Assembly: GCA_022925895.1 (NCBI GenBank)
Contig: JAKSYS010000045.1
Location: forward strand, 105,714-169,713
Direction of reading: 5' to 3'
Length of the DNA: 64,000 bases
Source of the DNA: Fragilaria crotonensis
Taxonomy: Eukaryota; Bacillariophyta; Fragilariophyceae; Fragilariales; Fragilariaceae
Every line of letters starts with the position of its first letter. The first letter of the stretch is position 1. Of the stretch, positions 55,624 through 64,000 are shown piece by piece. Position numbers and translations under genes: made by a program. Below the pieces are notes generated by a model. It was not told the DNA's origin. It was given only the letters and a program-made list of their open reading frames with translations, and did no database searches.

Positions 55624-55865
55624 TTATTTTCGCCCAATAATAAGACTTACCCTCTAACGCACTTTCCTCTCCGGCAAGCTCGTTTCAAGTTCCTTTCCAA
55701 GGAAGCTACGCTCAGCGTCAAGGCAGGTCTCCTCCGGCGATCCTGCGACAGCCCCACGTCTTCCCAAGACTAGGCTGATTCATTGCTCTCTGCCAACTCG
55801 AGTACGCAGTCAGCAATCTGTTGAGTGGTTGAAGATCTGCTTTCCAAGCCAAGACTCCAATCATC

Positions 55866-57495
55866 ATGTCGGTTCCACCATCTGAAGGCTCTCGTCCCGA
55901 CGAATCTTCCAGACGAACCTGTTGTTGGAATCCTCGGGACTGCTGTCGAAGGCCGCGGCAATCCAGAAGGATTCGAGATCTCCGATCCTGTCGACGTTCG
56001 CCTCACCGAGGCAATCGCTCAAGCCAGGACTCTTGCTACTGATGAAGAGTCTGTCTTGGAGTTCCCAACTCCAATGACTGCCCCAGTGGAGCTCCCAGCT
56101 CCTTCAAGCTCCAAGCCTCTTCCCCTCATTGGGGAATCACTTTGGTGACCAAGGATGAATGGTCTGCTTGGACAGGTGGAAAGCCCAACCACACCTGGAC
56201 AGGTTTGGATGGCTCCATTGCTCTCCTAGAGCACACCTCTCCCAACCAGCTCCGCCCTGTCTATGTTTCTGCAGCCCAGAAGGGCTACAACTTCAGGAGA
56301 ACTGGGCACAAGATCTCCTTCAAGCCAAGTGATGATTTGATCAGCTTCCAGAATGTTGTCTGGGATCATCTCAAGGACACTGGCATGGACTCCATTGCTT
56401 ACCTCAGGGACCCAACTGACGACGCCAAGATGACTAACGTTATCAAGGCTCACGCCAGGTACACGGTCCAGTCGGCAAAGTTGTTGGCGGAAGCTCAAGT
56501 TCAACGCTACGACAAGTATGACCGGACCAACGATGGCAGCCAGGACCTATTTGCTTGCTTCACTCTCTACTGAGCTAAGCAATAAGGTGACTGAGAAGTT
56601 GGATGATTCTGACTCCTTCCCAGTTGTTTGGCTCCAGTTCCTCAAGTCCATCCAGTCCACCTCCATTGAGAGGTTTGAAGATCTCAAGGCCATCATCAAG
56701 GCCAGGCTCCCAAGTCAGTACTCTGGAGAGAACCTTGAACAATTGGCAGCTCACTTTCGCAAGGATGCAAATGAGTTGACAACTGCTGGCCAGTATGACC
56801 ACAACCTCACTCTGGCCATGCTCAAGATCTTTCTTTGGCTGGTGGTTCTGGCAATGAGGACTTCCGCTTCCCCTGAGATCTGTCAAGCAGAACTTGGAGC
56901 AAGCTCTTTTGGACATTGGATTCAAGGACAAGGAAGCTGCCAACCTTCACATGCAAGTCAACAAGCTGACCTACAAGGACATCTGCGCTCACGCAGAGGA
57001 TGCCTACAGGACGCTCTTTGACAGGAAGGAGTGGCCACCTGCACGTCACACTCGACTCAAGGCTCCACCAGCTGCATTCGGAAACATGGCGACTCAATCA
57101 CCAGAGCTGAGGTACTCAACCTCATCCAGTCCAAGGCCTCCAACAATGGTGCTGGACTTGCCAAGAAAGGAGTCTGTCACAAGTGCAACAAGCCTGGACA
57201 CTGGTCGCGCGAATGCCCAGAGAACAACAAGGGCAAGGGCAGGAATGGGAATGGCAATGAAAGACCAAAGGATGTCAAGTCCTGGAAGTCTACTCCTCCT
57301 CCATCTGGAGCACCCAAGTCAAGCAAGCCAATGGAAAGGCTTTCAACTGGTGCGCAAGCTGCAAGCGTTGGACCACTACCCACGCAACGGCAACGCATAC
57401 TGGTCAAGAAGAGCTCTGAGGGCCCTCAAGGTGTTGGTTCTGCAATCAACAATGTCTCTTGCCTTCGATCCATCGGTGTGGACCACGGAAATTGA
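55866..57495 (+). pseudogene. Gag region of the copia element
   Basis: Encodes the capsid and RNA-binding protein of the element. It opens at ATG 55866 (MSVPPSEGSR) and changes frame at least four times (near 55910, 56145, 56550 and 56850-57030). Capsid-like part: KDEWSAWTGGKPNHTWTGLD, then FQNVVWDHLKDTGMDSIAYL and SKLLAEAQVQ-like helices. Nucleocapsid: CHKCNKPGHWSREC, a C-x2-C-x4-H-x4-C zinc knuckle at 57177-57220. After it, in another frame, WCASCKRWTTTHATATH looks like a second zinc-binding element. Not translatable as one protein. Confidence 0.75.
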
Positions 57496-57582
57496 GGTCG
57501 TCCCAAGTGTGACTGACGCGCTCTTTATCCTGCGCACCATGGTGACCCGGATCCTCCCGTACTCGTTCTACTGCTCACCTAC

Positions 57583-58437
57583 GTGATGGCAATATTTTCA
57601 GTCCCGTTTGCAAAAACTATGTGGACCTCCACGCTGGAAATTATTCAACTCGCCATGGCGCATTTTAACGCCGTCGATTGGAGCCAAGTCATGGCAATCC
57701 TTCGAGCGCATGTCATGGTCGTTCGCCCGCACGTCTCGCAATTTTTGGAGGCTCACCAGGAGGCGCTCATTGCTCCATTGCTTTGGGCCTTACTGGCCAT
57801 GGTCGTACTGTTCTGGCTTCCTAAGCCCAGCTCAACATCGCCTGAGCCTGATCCTAAGGAGCTACCTTCTCGCCGCCATCGTCGTGCTCTCAAGCAACAC
57901 AATCGCAAGGTCACACGACGCGCGAATGTTCCCCAAGCCGGAAGTATTCGCTCCCATGGACTGCATCGCAGGTACCCCATTAACTTGCGATCCATGGGAC
58001 GCTACATTCGGAGGAATGCACCAACGTTGGTTGAACAACAGCAGCAAGTGCAGTTGAACGACCTTCACTCCAAGGTTGCAACTCTCCTTCAGCGTGTCGA
58101 CTCGCTCAAGCGCTCCATTCCGCGATCAACTCACTGGACCTGCCGCCACTGCAACGATACAATCGTCCATGGGCCAACTGAACCTTGCCCCAAGCTCCGT
58201 AACACATCCCGCTCGCCATCGGATTTGTCGACGCAAGAGGAAGGGCCAGGATCAACCACTGCGATGTCAACGACGCCTACCTCGACGCTCCGCTTCGCCA
58301 GCAGCGACGCCGCGCTCGCAGGCTTCCCAAGTCCAACGGCGTCTATCGCCCCGTCTCTCCATTGGCTTCAAGGCCTAGGGAACCATCAGTGGACCTCAAG
58401 CAACTTCAAGCTGCTCGCAAGATGGCAATGCAAGTGA
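57583..58437 (+). other. Linker segment between Gag and protease: hydrophobic helix, coiled coil, CxxC end
   Basis: An open frame of 284 codons where copia elements usually continue straight into protease. Residues about 68-84 (APLLWALLAMVVLFWLP) are strongly hydrophobic. A basic RRHRRALKQHNRKVTRR follows, then a heptad-like LNDLHSKVATLLQRVDSLKR and CRHCNDTIVHGPTEPC. The pieces fit a membrane-anchored or capsid-associated extension, but the true frame changes again before the protease (58362 onward), so the segment may be only partly correct. Confidence 0.4.
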
Positions 58438-58479
58438 ACATGGCTAAGTTTCCAAACGGCAACTACTACAATCCTTCGC

Positions 58480-61400
58480 ATGGCTCTCCAGTCAACCGAC
58501 CGCTTCCGCGAATCCCTTCCCAAGGCTTCAACGTTTCCTGTCATTTGGGACTCTGGTGCAAGCATCTCGATCACTCCTGACCGCAAGGACTTTGTTGGAC
58601 CCATCAACACCCCTGGCCCTATCACTCAACTGCAGGGCATTGCAAAGGGACTCAGGATTGAAGGCCAAGGTCATGTTCTGTGGGCAATGCAAGATACTCT
58701 GGGCAACCTAAGGATGCTCAAGGTCCCAGCATACTTGGTGTCTTGCATCAAGGTCAGGCTCCTATCCACCACAAGCTTGCTCCAAGCTTACCCTGGAGAG
58801 ACCATCACCATTGAAGCTCATCAACTGACCTTGAGTGGCACCTCTGATGAAGCCAGAGGGCAACTCATTGCAAGAGTCAACCCTGACAACAACTTGCCTA
58901 CCTCTGATGCACACCGCAGCTCAGATACTCCCAAGGCAGTTGCAGCTCTCAACATTACTCTCAACACTGTTCATGAGAGCAACCTCAACTTGACTGAAGC
59001 TGAGAAGGAGTTATTAAGGTGGCACCACCGCCTTGGACACCTTTCCTTTCGCAAGATCCAATTCATCATGCGAACTGGAGTCCTGAGTCGGGTGAGTCGC
59101 ATCGATCACTCCATACTGCTGCCGAATTGTCAACCCTCCCAAGTGTGCCGCATGCCAATATGGGAAGCAACATCAGCGACCAGCTCCTGCCAAGATCACA
59201 ACTGTTATCAAGGATCGAGCTGGAGTTCTCAAGGCAGACAACTTGCTCCCTGGACAACAAGTCTCCATTGATCACTTCATTTGTGGAACAAAGGAAGGCT
59301 CTTCTCTTCAGCTGGAAGGAGCTTGAACTCAGACATGTTTGCTGGTGGCTGCCTCTTCATTGATCATGCTTCCAACTTTGTGCATGTTGAGTTTCAGAAG
59401 CATCTGAACACTCATGAGACTCTGAAGGCCAAGCAGAACTTTGAGTTGATGGCAAGGGACAGTGGAGTCATTCCACAATCCTATCTCTCTGACAATGGTG
59501 GGAGCTTCACCTCAGCTAAGTTCACTGAGCACCTTGGAACTCTGAAGCAAGTTGTCAAGTTTGCTGGAGTTGGAGCTCACCATCACAATGGCCATGCTGA
59601 GAGGGCAATCCAAACGATCATGTCGATCGCTCGGACAATGATGCTCCATTCAGCGGTACATTGGCCAGATGTGGCTGATGCAACACTTTGGCCAATGGCA
59701 GTCTCCCATGCTATCTTTCTCCACAACCATGTTCCTGATTTGGCAACAGGTCTCTGTCCAAGTGATGTCTTCACTAAGTCCAGATGGGAGCAAAGGAAGT
59801 ATCATGATCTGCATGTGTGGGGATGTCCTGTGTATGCTCTTGAAAACCATTGCAGATGGAAAGAAGCTGCCTCGCTGGAAGCCTCGGTCCATCCGCTGCG
59901 TCATGGGGGGCTCCAAGAAGCATGCAAGCACAGTCCCCTTGGTTTTGAATCCAGAGACAGGGTACATCACTCCCCAATATCACATTGTGTTTGACGATTG
60001 GTTTGCAACGGTGGCTACTAATGTGGATGCCCTCCGGATTTTAATACAACGCGTTGGGCCCGTTTGTTTGGCGACTCAAGATATCAGTTCCCATTCGATG
60101 ACGACGACGACAATGATGCTACAGAGGAAGCGCGAATGGACTCCCAAGCTACAGAAGCCATCAATGAGAACCAAACAAGAGTTGCTGCCTCCATGGATGA
60201 AGCTGTTGCAATTGAACAACTCCCAGTTCCTCCCTTGGCTGAGGCTCCACCCAGGACACCAACTGTTCCACAGCCATTGCCAAGCTCTCCATTGCTCACT
60301 CCAAGGCCTCCAACTCCCATGATGTCTCAAACGAGGGAGCAGTCTATCGATCCTCGGTCTCTCCAGTCTCCTCCAACGCCAGACATCAGAACTTCACCTC
60401 TGCAACGCCGTCCACTCCAGCTCACAAGCCAAGGAAGAGACGCCACGCAAGGTCCCAGCTACCCCGATCTCCCCAGTTCATCAGCCAATCTTCTCCCCAG
60501 TTCGGAGCAGACCCCAATGTCTGAAACGAGGAGAGTCCTGTTCCAGACAATGCATTCGCCCTTGACTCACCACGTGACGAGCAACCAGTCAAGTCGCCTC
60601 CGCCACCAACGTCTCCGCGCCGGTCCAACCGCATTCGCGCAGCACCACAACGCCTTGGATACGATAACACTCAAGGCCATGGATACTTTGCTTCTCCAAG
60701 TGCTTGGATCTTTGAGGAAAATGGAATCATCCTTTCCCCAACTGCCTTCAAGGCAGCTGCATCTGATCCTGACACTCTGAGCTTTGACCAAGCTATGGCT
60801 GACATTGAGCATGTGACCAAGTGGATGGAGGCAGCTGCTAAGGAAGTGGCAAGCCTTGAGAAGAATGGGACTTGGAAGGAAGTCAGTATCCTTGAAGCCA
60901 AGACCAAGATTCTCCCAGGGACTTGGGTATTTCGGCGCAAGCGATCCCCAGATGGAGAAGTCACCAAGTACAAAGCGCTACTGTGTTCGAGGCGACCTTG
61001 AAGAAGGAGAACCTGAAACCTATGCCCCAGTTGTTGCTTGGAGTTCAGTTCGATTGTTCCTTGTCTTGTCCCTAACATTGGGATGGCAAACTTGCTCCAT
61101 TGACTTCAGCAGTGCCTTTGTCCAAGCCAACCTAACTGACCCAGTCTGGATCCACATGCCAAGGGCTTCAAGTCTGATCAGCCAAGTGACCAAAGGACCT
61201 GCCTACGACTTGTTAAGAGCCTCTACGGTCCTCTCGGTTGCTCCCCTTTGGTATCAACACATTCGTGAAGCACTCCTCCTCCAAGGATTGAAGCAGAGTG
61301 CCACAGACTCATGCCTCTTGTACAGCAAGACCATCATGATTGTTCTCTATGTTGATGATCTTGGGATTGCCTACTCAACAAGAAGGATCTTGACAAACTG

Positions 61401-62343
61401 TTCCAGGATCTTACTGATTTGGGTTTGGAGTTCACTCGTGAAGGCACCTTCACTGACTTTCTTGGAATCAAGTTTGTCAAGGATGAAGTTGCCAACACTG
61501 TCACCCTAACACAAAAGGGTTTGATCCAGAAGATCATAAAGGCAACAGGACTTCAAGACTGCAACCCCAACCACACCCTGCTATGCAAGCATGCCTTGGG
61601 ATTGACCCTGATGGAGAACCCATGGATGAGTTCTGGAACTACCGCTCTATTGTTGGAATGCTCTTGTACTTGTCAACAAACACAAGGCCAGACATCACAT
61701 TTGCAGTAAGTCAAGTTGCCAGGTTCAATCATTCTCCCAAGAAGAGCCATGCCATTGCAATCAAAACAATTGTCCGCTACTTGCACCGCACTGCTGACAA
61801 AGGAACTATTGTGACTCCACTGGAGACCTCTCTCTTGATTGTTATGTTGATGCTGACTTTGCTGGCCTCCATGGTCGTGACCCTGATCATTCTGACACCA
61901 GCGCCAAGTCCCGCACCGGCTACATCATCACCCTTGGAGGTTGTCCAATTCTCTGGAAGTCTCAACTACAAACAGAGATCTCCCTGTCCACATTGGAATC
62001 TGAGTACTCTGCTCTCAGTGCAAGCATGAGGACTCTGTTGCCACTTCGTGATCTTCTTGGAGAAATCTGCATGGAATTGACTCTGCCACCTGACTTCAAG
62101 TCTACCATTCGCTGCCGAGTCTTTGAAGACAACAATGGTGCTCTGCTGCTTGCTACCAAGCAACGCATTACTAATCGCACCAAGTACTTCCTGGTTAAGT
62201 GGCACTTCTTTTGGCACCACGTCCGCAACGGAGATGTTGAAGTGCTCAAGATTGCAACCACTGACCAGTTGGCTGACTACCTTACCAAGGGCCTCAATCG
62301 AGAAGTTTTCGAACGCATTCGAAAGCTTGCTCAAGGTTGGTGA
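58480..62343 (+). pseudogene. Pol region of the copia element: protease, integrase, reverse transcriptase, RNase H
   Basis: Would process the polyprotein, copy the RNA and insert the cDNA. Protease: IWDSGASISIT (58550). Pre-integrase: RWHHRLGHLSF (59020). Integrase core: FIDHASNFVHVEF (59360), LSDNGGSFTSAKF (59490) and HHHNGHAERAIQTI (59580). Reverse transcriptase: GTWVFRRKRSPDG (60920), SIDFSSAFVQANL (61100) and VLYVDDLGIAY (61340), the YVDD active site. RNase H: ESEYSALSASMR (61995), EDNNGALLLA (62125) and ADYLTKGL (62275). At least seven frame changes break it, near 59110, 59280, 59850, 60990, 61210, 61410, 61600 and 61850. Confidence 0.88.
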
Positions 62344-62471
62344 CACGCGGCACCGCCGCACTTGTGTTGGGTGGATTTAAGAGTGTTCCCTCTTATCCTG
62401 CAAGCCCATATGTTTATTGTTCATGTCCTACATTTTCACCACACCATCACTAATCTATTTCTTGTTTCATT

Positions 62472-62486
62472 GAATGAGAGGGAGAG
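62472..62486 (+). other. Polypurine tract of the copia element
   Basis: GAATGAGAGGGAGAG lies directly before the 3' LTR, where plus-strand DNA synthesis would be primed. Confidence 0.75.
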
Positions 62487-63074
62487 TCAAGGTACAGCAG
62501 CTGACAGCTGTTATTGTGCCGTTATTGACGTTGAATTTCGTCCCCGCCAGCTGAGTCCCATCCGGCTTTGGATACGAAGATTCTCACGCCAACTGTATAC
62601 GGCGAATCGCCAGTACGAAAACTACAGTTGTCCCGGACTGCTTTCCGCCCTCATAACCTCCTTTTCTACAACAACAATTTGTCCACATTAACCCAGTGCA
62701 ATTCAACTGCAATTTCCCTTCATGTGCCAACTAATTTCCAACATGTGTCCCTCATCATGTTGGCTAAGTCTGGCCATGTTGCAACAGTTGTTGCGACCGT
62801 CAATTCGCTCGTGAAGGCGGAGTTGGTCCTGACATTTCAATGCCCTTATCAGTGGGATGAAGGCTTTGAATGTTCACTCCCACAACCCTCTAACTTCGCG
62901 AAAGTAGATCGGCAAGATTCAATCGGTCCTGGATTGAATTGGTTCCTTCAAAAGTGAAACCTAGAAATAAGCTCATAAGTTAAACAACACTAGAATTAAA
63001 AACTCTACGTTTGACCGAACCCGGATTTCTACGAACTAGTACGCAGCCTTGATCACGCCGTGTACTTCGACTGG
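62487..63074 (+). repeat. 3' LTR of the copia element
   Basis: 588 bp matching 55036-55623; followed by GAGAG and the remaining 37 bp of the MITE. Differences from the 5' LTR include TTGAATTT for TTGCAATTT, TCTCACG for TCCCACG, and one extra A in CAAAAGTG. Confidence 0.9.
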
Positions 63075-63390
63075 GAGAGCATGCTGATTGGTACGGCTTG
63101 ACGTCAGTTCCTTGCATTCGCTAGTCGGATCCATAACCCGAATTCAAGACTCCGTACTCCGTACTACCGGTAGATTCGAGACTCCATACTCCATACTCCG
63201 ATACTCCATTCTCCATTCTACATGTACTGTTCCAGTACCCATCTGCCCATCTGCATGACACTGTGTCATACACTGCCGATAACGACGGTAGCTCATTGTA
63301 CAGTAACCTGCGTTGGGTTAGCGCCCCAGCCTGGTTTCACTACACGTGGAGAAGTCTGTTCTCACACGACATATGGCTTCGAGTTTCGAG

Positions 63391-63527
63391 TGCAAGGAAA
63401 TGACGTCAAGGATGACGTCATAGTACTGACCCTTTCACGTACTACCTACAGTCATACAGTACTCCAGTACGACAGTAGCATATGGAGAGCATCGCTGATT
63501 GGTACGGCTTGACGTCATTTCCTTGCA
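63391..63527. mobile_element. Intact 137-bp MITE (copy Z2)
   Basis: The ends TGCAAGGAAATGACGTCAAG and CTTGACGTCATTTCCTTGCA are perfect 20-bp inverted repeats. The interior shares TCATACAGTACTCCAGTA and GCTGATTGGTACGG with Z1. No gene; target duplication not identified. Confidence 0.85.
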
Positions 63528-64000
63528 TTCTGTCGTAATCGGATCCGGGTTCAACGCATGGACAAGCGACGGTGTTTGATTGCGTGATTCTGCGGACACC
63601 AAACCCCTGTTTCGCCAAAATAAAGGAGAACCAGCCAGTGTCGACCAAACGACGTGACCAGGAAAGGAGGTGTCCAGGTTGGGGACAACAGCGGCTTCTT
63701 GCATGACACCCTGTTTCTCTCCCGAGTACCCAATTTCATTCTCATTGATGATTCTCGCGATGTTGAACGATGCAGTGTTCGACTCAACTGTTGACACCAG
63801 ATATCAGATCCACCCAAAGAACCGAGGCTTACAACAAATCTTTTCAAACAGTTCCACATCCTCCTAATGAAGAACGAACTCTCGACAATAAACTTCGCCC
63901 CGGTGCTGATTTCAATGTTGACAAGTCGATTGTATGCGCGCAAAGAGTTTCTTTGGTATATAACACGACGAGACTCTAGCGCTAGGGCAGTTGATCCTTC
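63528..64000. other. Right edge of the window, no gene supported
   Basis: Frames of about 120-130 codons run leftward (63435-63797, 63551-63943) without recognisable domains, and both pass into or close to the MITE. GGTATATAAC at 63954 is TATA-like and could belong to a gene starting beyond the window. Confidence 0.35.

Larger units (their letters stand above)
55036..63074 (+). mobile_element. Ty1/copia LTR retrotransposon (CoDi-like)
   Basis: Two 588-bp LTRs (55036-55623, 62487-63074) flanked by GAGAG (55031-55035, 63075-63079). Order inside: Gag with zinc knuckle, an unusual linker segment, protease, integrase, reverse transcriptase, RNase H. Integrase before reverse transcriptase defines copia. 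The element is 8,039 bp. The LTRs begin TCAAGG and end GACTGG, not the usual TG...CA. They differ at about seven bases and two single-base indels by eye, so the insertion is recent, yet the coding region has many frameshifts. Confidence 0.93.
54935..63116. mobile_element. 138-bp MITE (copy Z1) split by the copia retrotransposon
   Basis: TGCAAGGAAATGACGTC at 54935 pairs with GACGTCAGTTCCTTGCA ending at 63116. The 101 bp left and 37 bp right of the copia insertion together match the intact 137-bp copy Z2 at 63391-63527 throughout. The join GGGAGAG|CATGCTGATTGG matches GGAGAGCATCGCTGATTGG of Z2. No target duplication of the MITE itself is clear. Confidence 0.8.

Noticed and set aside
1-64000. 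tRNA or rRNA genes
   Set aside because: I looked for the T-loop core GGTTCGANNC with pairing arms and for conserved rRNA segments and found no convincing candidate. A covariance-model scan would settle it.

Overview
The window looks like nuclear DNA of a photosynthetic stramenopile, most likely a pennate diatom. Genes are sparse and carry short GT-AG introns. Two host proteins begin with a signal peptide running into an Ala/Ser-x-Phe motif, the style of diatom plastid presequences. The repeats are of types known from diatoms: PIF/Harbinger, hAT, a CACTA/Plavaka-like family and a Ty1/copia (CoDi-like) retrotransposon. I cannot name the species.

Only 9.4-14.6 kb reads as ordinary host sequence: a two-exon diaminopimelate decarboxylase (9442-11017), a rhomboid-family protease (11643-12746) and a small three-exon PAS/LOV-like protein (13707-14593). 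A long interrupted ankyrin protein (37615-40796) may be a fourth host gene. Almost everything else is transposon DNA or spacer rich in the tetramer GTAC.

Layout: end of an unknown gene (1-355); a 187-bp tandem repeat (720-1085); a complete PIF/Harbinger element with TAA target duplication (1112-5321) holding a transposase and an unfamiliar zinc-binding companion gene; element K1 (5482-9049), a TA-flanked Tc1/mariner-like element with a transposase of about 1,060 residues; the host block; a Tc1/mariner N-terminal fragment (15145-15591); a hAT element (15834-19118, 8-bp duplication) with a hAT MITE nested in it (18538-18859); element K2 (19219-31673), a relative of K1 whose transposase gene is split by an 8.8-kb element M (19644-28484); a second copy of the same MITE (32026-32346); an AT-rich MITE (32477-32879); degenerate DNA (33-37 kb); the ankyrin gene; elements X (41305-47892) and Y (49962-53343), two members of one family in opposite orientation with a broken PIF/Harbinger gene between them; a K-family remnant (53969-54538); and a copia retrotransposon (55036-63074) inserted in a 138-bp MITE whose intact sister copy lies at 63391-63527.

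The least familiar material is element M and its relatives. M carries a CACTA/Plavaka-like transposase (gene A), a convergent gene whose protein has an H-x-D...H pattern like 2-oxoglutarate/Fe(II) dioxygenases (gene B), and a two-exon gene of unknown function (gene C). Relatives of gene C also sit in X and Y, which have unrelated terminal repeats, so gene C appears to be shared between different transposon types. Taking M out, with one copy of its 2-bp duplication, rejoins the K2 transposase in frame (about 1,086 residues), which fixes the order of the two insertions.
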